Source: Dromiciops gliroides
Taxonomy: Eukaryota > Chordata > Mammalia > Microbiotheria > Microbiotheriidae
Length of the DNA stretch: 64,000 nt
Assembly: GCF_019393635.1 (NCBI RefSeq)
Contig: NC_057866.1
Span: forward strand, 226,513,359-226,577,358
Direction of reading: 5' to 3'
The first letter of the stretch is position 1; each line of letters begins with the position of its first letter. Below, one piece after another: positions 11,040-22,424 of the stretch. The position numbers were made by a program, and so were the translations under genes. The notes under the pieces are model-generated. The model saw nothing but the letters and a program-made list of their open reading frames with translations. It searched no databases and was not told where the DNA came from.

Positions 11040-11935
11040 CATGGTCAAATTTGAAGTGCTTTTCTCAATGTACCACCTTGCGAACCTCTCTGCAAACCAT
11101 CCCTGTCAATCACAGTTCCCTTCTATATTTTTGTGACATGGCGCTCCTACATCCTGTCCTCAATCTTCTTTGCTACATCATCATCCTTTTCTCCCCCCCT
11201 CACTGTGGGTCTTCCCCAAGGTTCTGTCCTGCAGCCCCCTTTCCCCTTATTACACTCTCTTATTTGGTGACTACAATTGATTTTCATGGGTTTAATTATC
11301 ATATCGGTGCTGATGGCTCCCTTATCCAGCACCAGGAGATAAATCCATCCTCTCTCTCCCTCCCTCCGTCCCTCCTTCCCTCCCCCTCCCTCTCTCCCCC
11401 TAGTCTAACATCACACATCATCAACTGAACATTTCTGATTTGCCCATCCTACAAGAATCTCAAACTCAATGTGTCTAAAACAGAATAAATTGCCTTTCTC
11501 TTAAAACCAACCCTTTCCCAAACTTCCCTAATACTGTCAAAAGTGCCAGGATCCTTCCAAGTCATTTACAACCCCAGCGTCACCCCTCAATTCTTCACTT
11601 CCCCTCAGTCTATATATCCGCTCATCTGGTGAATGTCATGGTTTCTACTTCTACGGTATTTGTCACACATCTGTCCTTTTCTTCACCTACACAAGCACCA
11701 CTCTAGCGGAAGCCCTGATCACCTTACACCTCGATTGTTCTCCCTCCTCTAATGCATGCTCAGGACAGCTGTTCAAGCGATTCCCTTTAAGTGCCAATAT
11801 GAACTGATCATGCCCTTTACTCAAAGAACTCTACGGCTCTCTATTACCTCCAAGATCACAAACCAATGCCTCTCTCGGGCATTTAAAAGCCCTTTTCAAC
11901 CTGGACCCAACCCACCTTCCCAGCTACATCAATCA
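11040..11935 (+). mobile_element. L3/CR1-like LINE fragment with reverse-transcriptase remnant
   Basis: The stretch 'ggtcttccccaaggttctgtcctg' reads GLPQGSVL, the conserved RT motif of CR1/L2/L3-class LINEs. It is followed by the usual downstream order of that ORF: 'ctcaaactcaatgtgtctaaaac', 'tgatcatgccctttactcaaag', 'tctattacctccaagatcac' and 'catttaaaagcccttttcaacctgg'. It is riddled with stops and indels. The 10860-11040 stretch looks like the upstream part of the same element. Confidence 0.75.
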
Positions 11936-12260
11936 ATCAATCAATAAACATTTATTAAGTGACTGCCATGTACAAGGTACCATACTAACTGCTGTGGGTA
12001 CAAAGAAACAAAAGTGGGGCAGCTAGGTGGCACAGTGGATAAAGCACTGGTCCTGGATTCAGGAGGACCTGAGTTCAAATCCGGCTTTGGACACTTGACA
12101 CGTACTAGCTGTGTAACCTTGGGCAAGGCATTTAACCCCCACTGCCCCCCCCCCAAAAAAAAACCCAAAGGAAAAAAACAAAGAAACAAAAGACAGTTGG
12201 GAAAGACTTCCTATAGAAGTTGGGATTTTCGTTAAAGGAAGCCAAGGACATAACTCTCCT
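11936..12260 (+). repeat. L2 3' end split by a SINE
   Basis: 'caatcaataaacatttattaagtgactgcc' begins the L2 end. It is interrupted at 12015-12178 by the SINE and continues with 'gacagttgggaaagacttc'. Confidence 0.75.
12015..12178 (+). mobile_element. Short marsupial SINE (WSINE1-like)
   Basis: Perfect 15-bp TSD acaaagaaacaaaag at 12000-12014 and 12179-12193. The tail has a C run, then A. Confidence 0.95.
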
Positions 12261-12324
12261 TCATGTATTCATTATACCATCTGATTAAACAGGATCAAAC
12301 AGTACTTATTTTTTGTCATACAAG

Positions 12325-12500
12325 GAGGGCAACAAACATTTATTAAGCACCTACTATATACCAACTTTATAAAGCAGGTGCTATGATTAGCATCACCCCC
12401 ATTTTATAGATGAGGACTCTGAGGTAGACAGAATGACGTGCACACAAGTAAGCCAGTCTTAGGCCACACCTAAACTCTTTCCTGACTTCAGGCCCAGCTC
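12325..12500 (+). repeat. L2/MIR fragment
   Basis: 'aacatttattaagcacctactatata' followed by 'ccattttatagatgaggactctgagg'. After it, 12500-13200 carries no feature I can name. A 91-92 codon open stretch on both strands at 12719-13009 lacks any family resemblance. Confidence 0.65.
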
Positions 12501-13223
12501 TCTACCCCCTGAGTCCCCAGGTGCTTCTGCTTTATCTCCTGTCTAGAATGCATTTTCTCTTGACTTATGCCTCTTCGACTACATAGTTCCTTCAAGACTC
12601 AGCTCTTTCTAAACAAAGCTACTTTATTTATTTGTGAGGCTAGAGCTAAAAAGTCAAAGAAACTGGACTTCAATTCTGCCTCTCATACCCCAGTCAGGGA
12701 AAAGTAACTGGGGAAAGGTTAATTGTCAGGGTGCCAATTGATAGGGGTAGGCTGCCGTACCTGGGGCAAAAGGCAAGGATGAAGGCCACTGGGACCAGAG
12801 CAGAAGCAATAAGGAGGCCTACAAGCCAACATCTGGACAGAGAGAGACTGAACCCAAGGAACCACCCTCCCCAAAGAGACTACAAAAGTAGGAGGAGGCA
12901 GTGCCACCAGACCAGGGGGGCTGGAGTGACAGTTAACCCTCAGGCAGAGGACGTCAGGACATCTAGGAAAACAACTACATTCAAGAGTCATCATGAATGG
13001 ACCGGCTAGGTTCTCTTCTGCCTAGAACCCCAACGTAGCTCCCTACTCTTTTCTGCTCTCATCTCAGATCTAGAATCTAGGAAGGAGACTAGCAAGTTAA
13101 CAGGAGAAATATTTGTTCTGGGAATATTAATAAGATGACTAAGGAAAATGCAAAATTCTCAAACATCGAATCACAGACAGATACCTGAGAGGGACCACAG
13201 AAGTGTATAGATTTAGAGTCAGA

Positions 13224-13923
13224 CAAAAAAGGAAAATAATAAATGTTGGAGAAGCTGTGGAAAAATTGGAACACTAATGCATTGTTGGTGGAGCTGTGAA
13301 CTGATCCAACCATTCTGGAGAGCAATTTGGAATTATGCCCAAAGGGCAATAAAGCTGTCCATACCCTTTGACCCAGCAATACCACTTTTGGGTCTTTTTC
13401 CCAAAGAGATCATGGAAAGGGGAAAGGGACCCACATGTACAAAAATATTTATAGCTGCTCTTTATGTGGTGGCAAGGAATTGGAAGTTGAGGGGATGCCC
13501 ATCAATTGGGGAATGGCTGGACAAGTTGTTGTATATGAATACAATGGAATACTATTGGGCTGTAAGAAACCATGAGCAGGAGGAGTTCAAAGAAACCTGG
13601 AGGGTCTTGCGTGGGCTGATGATGAGTGAGATGAGCAGAACCAGAAGAACACTGTACACAGTATCATCAACATTGAGTGTTGATCTACTGTGATGGACTA
13701 TATTCTTCTCACCTATGCAATGGTACAGAAGAGTTCCAGGGAACTCATGATGGAAGAGGATCTCCAAATCCAAGGGAAAAAAAAAAAGAACTGTGGAGTA
13801 TAGATGCTGAATGAACCATACTATTTCTTTTGGTTTTGGTGGGGTTGTTTTTCTATTTTGAGGATTTTCATCATTGCTCTGATTTTTCTCTAATGAATAA
13901 TGCAGAAATATGTTTAATGTTAT

Positions 13924-13973
<50 letters not shown>

Positions 13974-14258
13974 TATAAAAACCTTTATCAGATTACCTGC
14001 TGTCTAGGGGAGGGGGGGAGGGAGGGGAGGGAGGGAGAAAAAAATCTGAAATTGGAAAGCTTGTATAAATAAAAGTTGAGAACTATCTTTACATGTAATG
14101 GGAAAAAAATAAAATACTTTATTAAAAAAAAAAAAGAAATTGATGGATCAGAGCCTGCAGAGAGGATATAGAAAAGTTGTTGGTTCCAGGAAACTGCTGT
14201 GCCCCAAAGACTTTCCTATGATAAATTATAAATAAAGGTCAAACATGGGGAAAAAAAA
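13224..14258 (+). mobile_element. L1 subfamily A insertion with 3'-transduced sequence
   Basis: A 5'-truncated L1 (ORF2 C-terminus, 3' UTR, G/A tract, TA microsatellite) ends in its own A-run at about 14121-14133. It is followed by about 115 bp of non-L2, non-SINE sequence (14134-14249) with its own AATAAA (14231-14236) and a second A-run (14251-14259). The 15-bp TSD agatttagagtcaga is identical at 13209-13223 and 14259-14273. It therefore encloses the L1 plus the extra sequence, the hallmark of 3' transduction. Confidence 0.92.
13277..13693 (+). pseudogene. L1 ORF2 C-terminal remnant (5'-truncated)
   Basis: One open stretch from MHCWWSC to VDLL. It begins inside the Cys motif because the element is truncated. 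The last 139 codons have no internal stop, which supports a young copy, but without the endonuclease and RT domains it has no activity. It differs from the ORF2 at 1-1896 by few residues (LLYMNT for LWYMNT, RNHEQEEFKE for RNDEQEEFRE). Confidence 0.9.
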
Positions 14259-14279
14259 AGATTTAGAGTCAGAAAATGT

Positions 14280-14420
14280 CTTGGAGGTCAACTAGTTCAA
14301 AGGCCTCACTATATAAAGGAGGGAACTGAGGCCCAAAAAGATTAGCCGATCAGTCCAAGGTCACCGGGCTAAAAGCAAGAGGGCTACAAATTGAACCCAG
14401 ATCCTCTGACTTCACCATCA
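14280..14420 (-). repeat. MIR fragment
   Basis: 'gagggaactgaggcccaaaaag' to 'aattgaacccagatcctctgac' is minus-strand MIR. The stretch 14440-15050 that follows shows no recognisable gene or repeat. Confidence 0.75.
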
Positions 14421-15059
14421 GTGATGTCCTAATGAATCCTAGGATAGACTACAAAAGAAGGAAAGAGACTGATACCCCTAAAGGCAGATGTGTAGAATCA
14501 ATTACCATATAAATCTACCCATTCCAGAGAAAACTGCTAGAGGAACTTAAATTACTGCCAATACAAGGGCCAAAGTAAATAAAAGCTTCAGGGGACCAAG
14601 GCCAAGACTTTTTACAAAGCCGGAACTAGTTTTCAAATAAGTCACTTTTATTTTTGACAAAGAAGAAATTTCATTTGAGGGCCCAAAATAGATTCTAGTA
14701 AAAAGAATAACTACATTTTGAACAATCAAAAGAAAACACATAACTCTTTGTTCAACAAACATCCTTGAGGGCACAGGATTGGACTGGAGGCCCATTTCTA
14801 GAACTCTGAAACAGGAAGAGATCTCAACAATCAACTACCCTTAAATCACTGCCCTAAGAATGTTTCCAAAGCAGGCACCAAGAAGTGGATGCAACAACTC
14901 TCTATCTTTCTCTCAGATATCATGGGAACTTTAAGACAGGTTTCAAAATTATTTTCCTAAAATAATATTTGGTCACAAACTTCAACAGCATCTGCACTTT
15001 GGAAATTAAAGCAATATTTCTAAAGGGGTTGTAAGCACTGTACTTCCTAATAATGGAGG

Positions 15060-15415
15060 TAGGGAGAGGTGATAACCATCTATTAGGCACCTATTTTATT
15101 CGAGGCACAGTGCTCAGTACAACGACCTTGGGGGGGTAGGTGCTATTAAGACCTTAAGACCCTCTTTTAAAGATTCTGGAACTCAGGTGGACAGTAATTA
15201 AGTGAGTTATTCAGATACCTGCCCCAGATACTTGCTGGCTGTGTCACCCTGGACAAGTCATTTACCTTCCCCCTGTCTTGGTTTCCTGATCTGTAAAGCT
15301 GAGAGTCACAAAAGCACCCACCTCACAGGACTGGTGTACATACAAAATGTTTGTAAAGTGCTTTCTTTGCAAACTTTAAAGGAGTAATATGAACACTAGC
15401 TGCTATTATTATAAT
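15060..15415 (+). repeat. L2-like and MIR fragments
   Basis: 'aaccatctattaggcacctattttattcgaggcacagtgctcagtac' (L2-like) is followed by a MIR in plus orientation ('acttgctggctgtgtcaccctgg' to 'cacctcacaggactggtg'). Confidence 0.7.
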
Positions 15416-15904
15416 ACTCAAAGCATATTATAAAAAGTGGGTCTTCTTTCAAAGGATGTTCTTATTCGGTCAGCACACTTGTTCTAGATCTCCCATCTAA
15501 GAGCAGATGAACAACTGCATCTTGATGCAGCACTTTTCCTGACCAAAAAAACCCCAAACCCAAAAGCCTGTGAGTCTAAGCAGCTATTAAGCATTATTAT
15601 TCCCATTTTTACAGAGGAAGAAACCAAGTCTGAGCAACACTCAGTCCAAGGCCAGTGTTCTTTCCACCACACCCACATCTCTGCCAAAGGTTCCACCCAA
15701 CCCCCACCCAGCTCTAACATCTCTTCTATTTTCTAACCTAGATATCCAGTTTCTTATGTGTTGTTAAGAAACGCAAGCTAGGGTTTTTTACCCTCAAACT
15801 GGAGAAAAAAGAAATTCAAGACTCTGAAGGTGCTGCTCATGTGTGGCTGCTCCAGGGCAGGTGCTTATGCTACAAAGTAGGCTCACAGCCTCAAAGATCT
15901 AGTG

Positions 15905-16040
15905 AGTCAATCAGTCAGTCAACAATCCTTACCATGTGCAAAACACTGTGCTAGATTTAGAACTGAAAGGGACTTCAAAAGGTATCTGGTTCAGCTCCTT
16001 CACTTTACAGATGATATGAGACAGTACAATAAATACTGTC
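15905..16040 (-). repeat. Degraded L2/MIR fragment
   Basis: 'ccatgtgcaaaacactgtgcta' followed by 'ttcactttacagatgatatgag'. Low sequence preservation. Confidence 0.5.
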
Positions 16041-16089
16041 AACAGGCAAATCAAAATGTCACAAAACTGGACCATCACAGATATCATGG

Positions 16090-16308
16090 TTTGCAATGAA
16101 CTGGACTTAAGTGAGGGAGGTCTCTCACTTTCTCCTCTAGAGCCATCTGGGTCCAGTAGCAAGATATGCATCAGGATGACTAGAGATGGCAATTGAGGTT
16201 AAGTGACTTGCTCAGGGTCACACAGCTAGTAAGTGTCTGACTAGAACTTAGGTCCTCATGACTCCAGGGCCAGTACTCTATCCACTGCACCACCTAGCTG
16301 CCCCCACT
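16090..16308 (-). mobile_element. Composite long SINE
   Basis: Its left part, 'gaactggacttaagtgaggg...agagccatctgggtccag', matches the copy at 45.33-45.5 kb. It continues into the common minus-strand SINE body ending 'caccacctagctgcccc'. This is a third SINE type in the window, with a different 3' half from the other long SINE. Confidence 0.8.
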
Positions 16309-16559
16309 GGGTTTATGAACATGCATGTGGAACCCTAAGCAAGTGCAAAGAGTTCACAATCCAAACAGAGGCCTGCATATTTATGAAGTCCAGCTTGGGG
16401 TATAAATGTCAAATTATGTCAGCCAGGGACCAGGGTGGCTTCCTCTTTGACATGTGCCCTGCCTCGTGTACACTCTGGGTCCAGTGTTCCTGAAAAATAT
16501 GGCAACTCCAAAGGACAAATGCAGGAGACCCATTAAGTGCCTGGTATGTGTCACACTGT

Positions 16560-16815
16560 ACGAGATACAAAGAGGACAATGCAGAGCTGAGACTAAACAA
16601 AAGGGTGTGTGTTCAGCAGTTCCACAGACCGAATTAAGTGCTAATGAAGTTAACCTCCCTGGAGAGTAGAACAGTTGTTATAAGCTAAGTGACCGGCTCT
16701 TGTCTTAAGTCTCTTTGTCAATGTGTTTATATTGAACCTTTCTTTTGTGTGTAGGAAATAAATATCTGACCCATACCTAATTCACTGAGTGACTTTCTAC
16801 TCCCCGCTCTGAGGA
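16560..16815 (+). mobile_element. Possible LTR fragment
   Basis: Non-repetitive block with 'tgtgtaggaaataaatatc' (AATAAA) near its end and no coding sequence. Placement as an LTR is an inference from this alone. 16310-16560 and 16815-17150 contain nothing I can name. Confidence 0.3.
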
Positions 16816-17149
16816 GTCAAAAACCGAGCTTTAAGTAATTTTTTTCCCCTAGAATGCCAAGGTGGGAGTTTAACAAGCCAAGAATGTGAGAAAGGGAGCT
16901 TACTCCCTCTCTTTAGAGGCCAACTCACTCAGGACTAAACCTGGTCTAAAAAAGAGGGGGCTGCTTAGTGGAGGGAAAAGGGGCACAGAATCTTTGGGAC
17001 CCAGAAACACATCTATAAAATGAGCTGGTTGGACCTCAGGTCCCTCGCTGTTATAGGATCTCCTTATATAGGATAAGAAGGAAACCTTCTCAATACAGAA
17101 AAAAAAAATATTTGAAACAAATCTCTCAGATAAAGTTTTATTATCCAAG

Positions 17150-17292
17150 ATAAAGACAATAAAGACCAAAAGTCATTGCCCAGTAGATAAGTGGTCAAAC
17201 GATAGGTTCTCAAAAGAACTGGAAACTACTAACAACCATATGAAAGAATGCTTCAAGTCACTAAGAAGAAACAACTCTGAGGTTTCAGAATA
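17150..17292 (+). mobile_element. Old L1 ORF2 fragment
   Basis: The wording 'aaaagtcattgcccagtagataagtggtcaaacgatagg...catatgaaagaatgcttcaagtca' corresponds to the L1 ORF2 sentence 'agtcattccccaattgagaaatggtcaaagg' seen at 1251 and 6736. Heavily diverged. Confidence 0.75.
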
Positions 17293-17404
17293 GTCAGTGT
17301 GGTTAGCGGTGCCAAGGTTCAGGGACAGCAACGTGTGTGTGTTCGAGTGCTCGTGTGCACACACCCATGGGGCAGAGGACAGAGAGCACTGTTTTCCTGC
17401 TGTT

Positions 17405-17540
17405 TCAGGCTGTCTCTGCCATTAGACCGTGAGCTCCTCAAGGGCAGGGGCTGTTCTTTGTCTTCTCTGTACCTCCAGCACTTAGCATAGTGCCTGGCAC
17501 TGACTAGGGGCTTCATAAACTCTTGCTGAGTAACTAAACT
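17405..17540 (+). repeat. L2/L3 3' tail
   Basis: 'accgtgagctcctcaagggcaggggctg...cacttagcatagtgcctggcac...cataaactcttgctgag' is the terminal segment of mammalian L2/L3 elements. Confidence 0.8.
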
Positions 17541-17714
17541 GAAGATTGATCTTTACAGTCAGAGCGATGATCTAACAGAAATGGTGACACTTAGAAAACC
17601 ACACATGCACATTATCTCTGCTGCGCTGTACTTTTATTGATTTTGTTCAGCTTCTCCCAATTACACTTTCACGCAGTCCCAGAAATAGAGTGCCATCATC
17701 AGAATGAAAGCCGT

Positions 17715-17975
17715 CATCAATACAGTGCTCACCATATGCAGACACTGTGCTCACTAATAAGGGCTCTGTAATTATAATCTGATCTGATTCTTGAGACAGC
17801 CCTTCGAGGTGGGCACTGATATTACCCCCATTTTACAGACAAAGACACTGAAGCAAAAGTGGCCCAGTGACTTGCCCAGGGTGAATCACACAGCCAGTAT
17901 GTATCTGAAGGCAGATGTGAACTCATCTTCTGGATGCCAAGCCCAGAGCTCTAACCACTGCACCACCTAGCTACT
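17715..17975 (-). repeat. Old MIR/THER-type SINE with L2 fragment
   Basis: 'ccattttacagacaaagacactg', 'gtgacttgcccagggtgaatcacacagcc' and 'actgcaccacctagctactta' in minus-strand order. Confidence 0.75.
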
Positions 17976-18699
17976 TAACCCAAAATTCTGTGAGATAGCC
18001 ATCTGAGAAAAGCAACTACAAAAAACACTGTCCCGTAAATCTGGGGTGTGTTCCCCCACAAACACAGCATGAGTGAGAACAGTGGGCACACACATAGGGT
18101 ATTCTCCTAGAAATGCACATATTAAAGAGGTGATCAGGGCAACTTCCACCTCTGTCACTGCGGGGTCCTGATGTCTTTTTTCTGTCCTTTGCATGGTGTC
18201 CTCACAGCATTGCCCCTAGGCACAGTCTCTCTTCTGACCATGTCACTCTACTGGGTTCCCTGGGCCTTGTCCCCATGAAGGTACAACCTCTTATGGGTCA
18301 AGAAGCTCTACTGGCCAGAGGCCAGGGTCTGAGTGTGGAGGAGAGAAATCCCCTCTTCTCCAAGTGAGGACTGATTCTTTCTCAGGAGCTGGGTGCTTCT
18401 TTCATAGCTGGTTCTCTTCTGGCCTATCAGCACATTCCTCAGAACGTCTCCTGCCTTCACTCACTTCCTTTAATGTGACTGTCCCTTGATGTCCACTATG
18501 GGCATGGCCAGACTTTCACTACTACCTTCTTGACCTTGTAAAGGGGTGATATTACAAATACTCACTCGTACTTCCTTTAAGACTTCCTATCTGTCATTTA
18601 TTTTGTCAAATGGGAACAGAAGGGAATCAACTGATGAATTCTCTCCTCTCCACTCTCCATCACATCCTTACCAGGATTTTACGCCGATCACAAGTCCAA

Positions 18700-19330
18700 T
18701 AAGGAAAAATAAAGTTGTTAATCAGACAGTATTTCTATCCATTTGAAGTTTTTCTTTTAACCTAATTCAGCCATTAGCCACATGACATCATTTTACATCT
18801 ATCAGTTGGAAGATCTTGTCACAAGTCTTCACTTCTACTGAGCTGAATACAAAACAGCAAAACCGTCAATCCTTGCTTTTAGTAAAAAGGAAGTCAAGTC
18901 ATTTTTTAAAAAGCACGTGGATTTAACTTATTTATGTGGCTTCTGAGTCCAAATCCATTACAGGAGAATCGTAGAAAAAGAATTCAAAATTGAGTTTTTA
19001 ACGATTGCATAAACACAAACTGCATTTCTACTGTGCTAGTCACTTAACATCTGCTTCCCATTAAAAGAGGCTTATTCTGTTTACTTTCCAGAGAATGTAC
19101 CCAATTTTGCATAAACTTCTCTTTCAGAACTGTTGCAAAAAGTAATCAAAGGAAGTGTCCATATTCATCTTCTGGTTTTGGGTACCCTTCTGCATAACTG
19201 CTCTGTAAGCCAAATTTTTAAAACATTTAGCTAATGGAAGTTACTTAATTCAAGAAAAGACTTTCAACAAAGAACACTCCTTTACTTAGCATTCATTGCT
19301 CCTTGAGGAAAGGAAAGGTTTGGGGTTGTG
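18700..19330. other. Repeat-free AT-rich block
   Basis: About 600 bp with no SINE, LINE or LTR signature, a rarity in this window. On the minus strand there is an AG acceptor at 19204-19203 followed by an 18-codon open stretch (19202-19149, with ...YPKPEDEYG) and a TGA, but the polypyrimidine tract is weak. It could be old unique sequence or a conserved non-coding element. The whole 18.0-19.5 kb stretch has no recognised gene. Confidence 0.4.
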
Positions 19331-19794
19331 TTGTGTTGTGTTTTGGTTTGGTTTTTTCCCCTCTCGATTGCTAGAGTTCAGCATAAATGCCTGGAACATA
19401 ATATCTCTCCTTAAGTCCTCCAGAGAGATTCAACCCAATAAATAAGCTCTCTTGTACATCCTTCCAAGACACCAATGTCCCATTTGAGCTATCCTTCCGC
19501 CATTACTCTCTCTTGCTATATATATAACTAGCCCATCATCTTTGGGGCTTACTGATGTGCTGCTACTTGACACTGGGCTAGTTATTCAACTTCCAGGTCT
19601 CAGTTTCTTCATCTGAAAAATGATTTACAATTTACACATTGACTACAACTCTGTAAAAGGACAGTGACTTTGACAGGTTTAAGAATTCTGATTCTGAAAA
19701 TGATTAATGTTGACTCCAGAAGGATTAGGTATGCCTCCCATTTTCAGACAGAGAGGTAGTGGACTAGAGCACTGATTCTGATATACGGTTTTGT

Positions 19795-20050
19795 TGTTGA
19801 TCATCTGATCTGTTGTTCATATCCCATTCTTTGTGAACCCATCTGGGCTTTTCTTGGCAAAGATACTGGAGTGGTTTGCCATTTCCTTCTGCAGCTCATT
19901 TTACATTTGAGGAAACTGAGGCAAACAGGGTTAAGTGACTTGCCTAGCATCACACAGGTAGTCAGTGTCTGAGGTTATATTTGAACTCAGGAAGATGAGT
20001 CTTCCTGACTCCAAACCCAGTGCTCCTATTTACTGCACACCTATACCCTG
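19795..20050 (-). mobile_element. Long marsupial SINE
   Basis: 'gttgttcatatcccattctttgtgaaccc', 'actggagtggtttgccatttccttc', 'gaggaaactgaggcaaacaggg' and 'gaagatgagtcttcctgactcc' in minus-strand order. The 20050-20540 stretch after it holds no recognisable feature. Confidence 0.9.
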
Positions 20051-20557
20051 TGGAATACGAGGTCAATACAAATTTGTTTCACCTGACTGTACTTATTTAG
20101 TATAAGGAAGGGTTTTTTTATTGGGAGAGAGTATAATAGAGTTCATTTCTCACCTGGCTGCTCTCCTGTATTCATCATTGTCTCCAAAAATTCATTTTCC
20201 TACAAAGACCTCACCAACTCTGAAACTCACAAGTAGGTGCCTAATAAATTTGAGATGAGGGTGAAGTAGATAGTGATGTAAAAAAAAAGACATGAAAGCA
20301 AATAAAAATCAATGAAATTTTAAAAAGAAAATTCACAGAAGTCAGCACAATGACTTTAAAAGGGGGAAAGGACAGGAAGAACAGGATTGGTACTATCATG
20401 TTAAAATTATTTATACTTTTTCAGACATCAAGCTTTATGTGGAAACTGATGATTTCATAGGCAATCCTCTTTTCTGTCTTTTTTCCCATGAAAATGGTTG
20501 TGTTTGTTGATGACTGTCAAGTTTACAATTTAAAAATGTATTAAAAATTAGGGGGTC

Positions 20558-20700
20558 TGGGGCAGCTAGGTGGCGCAGTGGATAGAGCACCGGCTCTGGA
20601 GTCAGGAGTACCTGAGTTCAAATCCGGCCTCAGACACTTTACACTTACTAGCTGTGTGACCCTGGGCAAGTAACTTAACCCCAATTGCCTCGATTAAAAA
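20558..20700 (+). mobile_element. Short marsupial SINE (WSINE1-like)
   Basis: TSD 'aaaaattagggggtc' at 20543-20557 and 20701-20715, identical. The A tail is interrupted by 'gatt'. Confidence 0.95.
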
Positions 20701-21009
20701 AAAAATTAGGGGGTCCTTTCCTCTAGATAAAAATTCTCATTGGCAATATGCCCACTTACTCCTAACATGCATCTTCCCATTACCCTTTGGGCCACCTGAA
20801 ATTCTGTTTCTTTATTCCATAATACATGGTTATACGGCATCACTGGGCAATTAAAAAGATGGGCTCTGATGACAGAGATTATAAAAAGTTCCACACACTT
20901 TCCTTCCATATTACATTTCCTTACACATACCATATGTAATATCCTGTTAAAATAGTTAGCTGTTTAATTATATTAAGCTAATTAAAAAAAAAAACACCAC
21001 AGTCCCCCT

Positions 21010-21125
21010 GTAACAGATCAGTTCCACAAACATTTATTAAATACTAACTATATGCAAGGCACGGTACTAGAACTATCTAGAATAACAGTGGTCTACTCTC
21101 TGCCCTCAAGACCCTTAGGGGAAGG
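21010..21125 (+). repeat. L2 fragment
   Basis: 'ccacaaacatttattaaatactaactatatgcaaggcacggtac' to 'ctctgccctcaagaccctta'. 21130-21730 is low-repeat sequence without a supportable gene. Confidence 0.75.
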
Positions 21126-21735
21126 GGAGGTGAAAGAATCTATGTATAATTTGAACCCACTGGTTCCAATTCCAAAGCAACAAAAAACAAGTTGAAGTCC
21201 TCTTCCTTTTGACACCAGCTGAAAACAACAATTGTCCCTCTGCGCAGTATTCTCTTCAAACCACCACCACGATTCAGGACAATCATTAGACAGGTGATAA
21301 AATGATCTTTGTGGTACGAATCCACTTATGACATTTTCTTGAAGCCAATTCTTCCTGTCTCACATCAGTGAGGTGGCTGGCCTGGCGGACAGGATGCCCG
21401 GGCACACACCAGCTAGAGGAATCTCTCAGTTCTCTGGGAAGCTATCTGAGGCTAGTAAGGGATGAGAATGTGCCTTGGCAGAAGGAGGCTCATCACCTGG
21501 AGATTCCCTATGCAGATGAAATTACAGCTCCACTCCCTATTCCCCTCCCTTCACTTCTATCCTGTAGCTTCCCACCAGGCCAAGTGGGCACATGCCAATC
21601 CATTCTCTCTCACCCTCTCCTATCAAATTAGGAATCCTAACACTGAAGGCTCCATTATCCCTTTAGCACAGCTTTGCAAACACAGCAGTTAGGTCTTTTC
21701 TAACTCCCAGCACTTTATGTGGGGTCTACATCACT

Positions 21736-22195
21736 GGTGTCAGACTGAGGCCACAAAACTGTGTATAAGGATCCCCATGGGACATACTGACAAAACCATA
21801 TAATACAATTAAATATGTTTTACTATCTATTATTGTCTACTGTCACTATCTATGTTTTAAGGAAAGCTAAATGGCACAATGGATTGAATGTCAGGCCTGG
21901 AGTCAAGAAGATTCATCTTCCTGAGTTCAAATCTGACCTCAGACACTTACTAGCTGTGTAACCCTGGACAAGTCACTTCATCCTGTTTGCCTCAGTTTTC
22001 TCATCTATAAAATGAGCTGGAGAAGCAAATGGCAAACCACTCCAGCATCTCTCCCAGAAAACCCCAAATGGGGTCACAAAGAGCTGGACATGAATGAAAC
22101 AACTGAACAACAACAAATGTTTTATTGTATTTTTATTTATTTTCTTAAATATTTGTCAATTACATTTTAATCCGCTTTGGTGGCAGTAGGACAGA
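21736..22195 (-). repeat. AT-rich interspersed element 'X', minus, split by a long SINE
   Basis: 'gaggccacaaaactgtgtataaggatccccatggg' (left part) and 'tgttttattgtatttttatttattttcttaaat' (22119-22150) are the reverse complement of the element at 29.73-30.33 kb and 58.76-59.39 kb. The SINE at 21858-22118 separates the two parts. Family name unknown to me. Confidence 0.65.
21858..22118 (+). mobile_element. Long marsupial SINE
   Basis: Head 'gaaagctaaatggcacaatggattg'. 3' half 'aaatgagctggagaagcaaatggcaaaccactccagc' to 'gaacaacaacaaa'. Flanked by 'ctatgtttta' and 'aaatgtttta'. Confidence 0.9.
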
Positions 22196-22247
22196 GCATT
22201 AGAAATTTCTAGTCTACACTATCTCCAGGTTAAAAAATATCACTACA

Positions 22248-22403
22248 GGGGGCAGCTAGGTGGCACAGTGGATAAAGCACCGGCCCTGGATTCAGGAGTA
22301 CCTGAGTTCAAATCCGGCTTCAGACACTTACTAGCTGTATGACCCTGGGCAAGTCACTTAATCCCCACTGCCCTGCTAAAATTAAAAACAAAACAAAACA
22401 AAA
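22248..22403 (+). mobile_element. Short marsupial SINE (WSINE1-like)
   Basis: TSD 'atcactaca' (22239-22247 and about 22404-22412). Tail (AAAAC)n. Confidence 0.92.
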
Positions 22404-22424
22404 CATCACTACAAAGCACTACTA

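Noticed and set aside
12719..13009. 91-92 codon open frames on both strands as a gene
   Set aside because: No start context, splice sites or family resemblance; overlapping antisense openness indicates chance.
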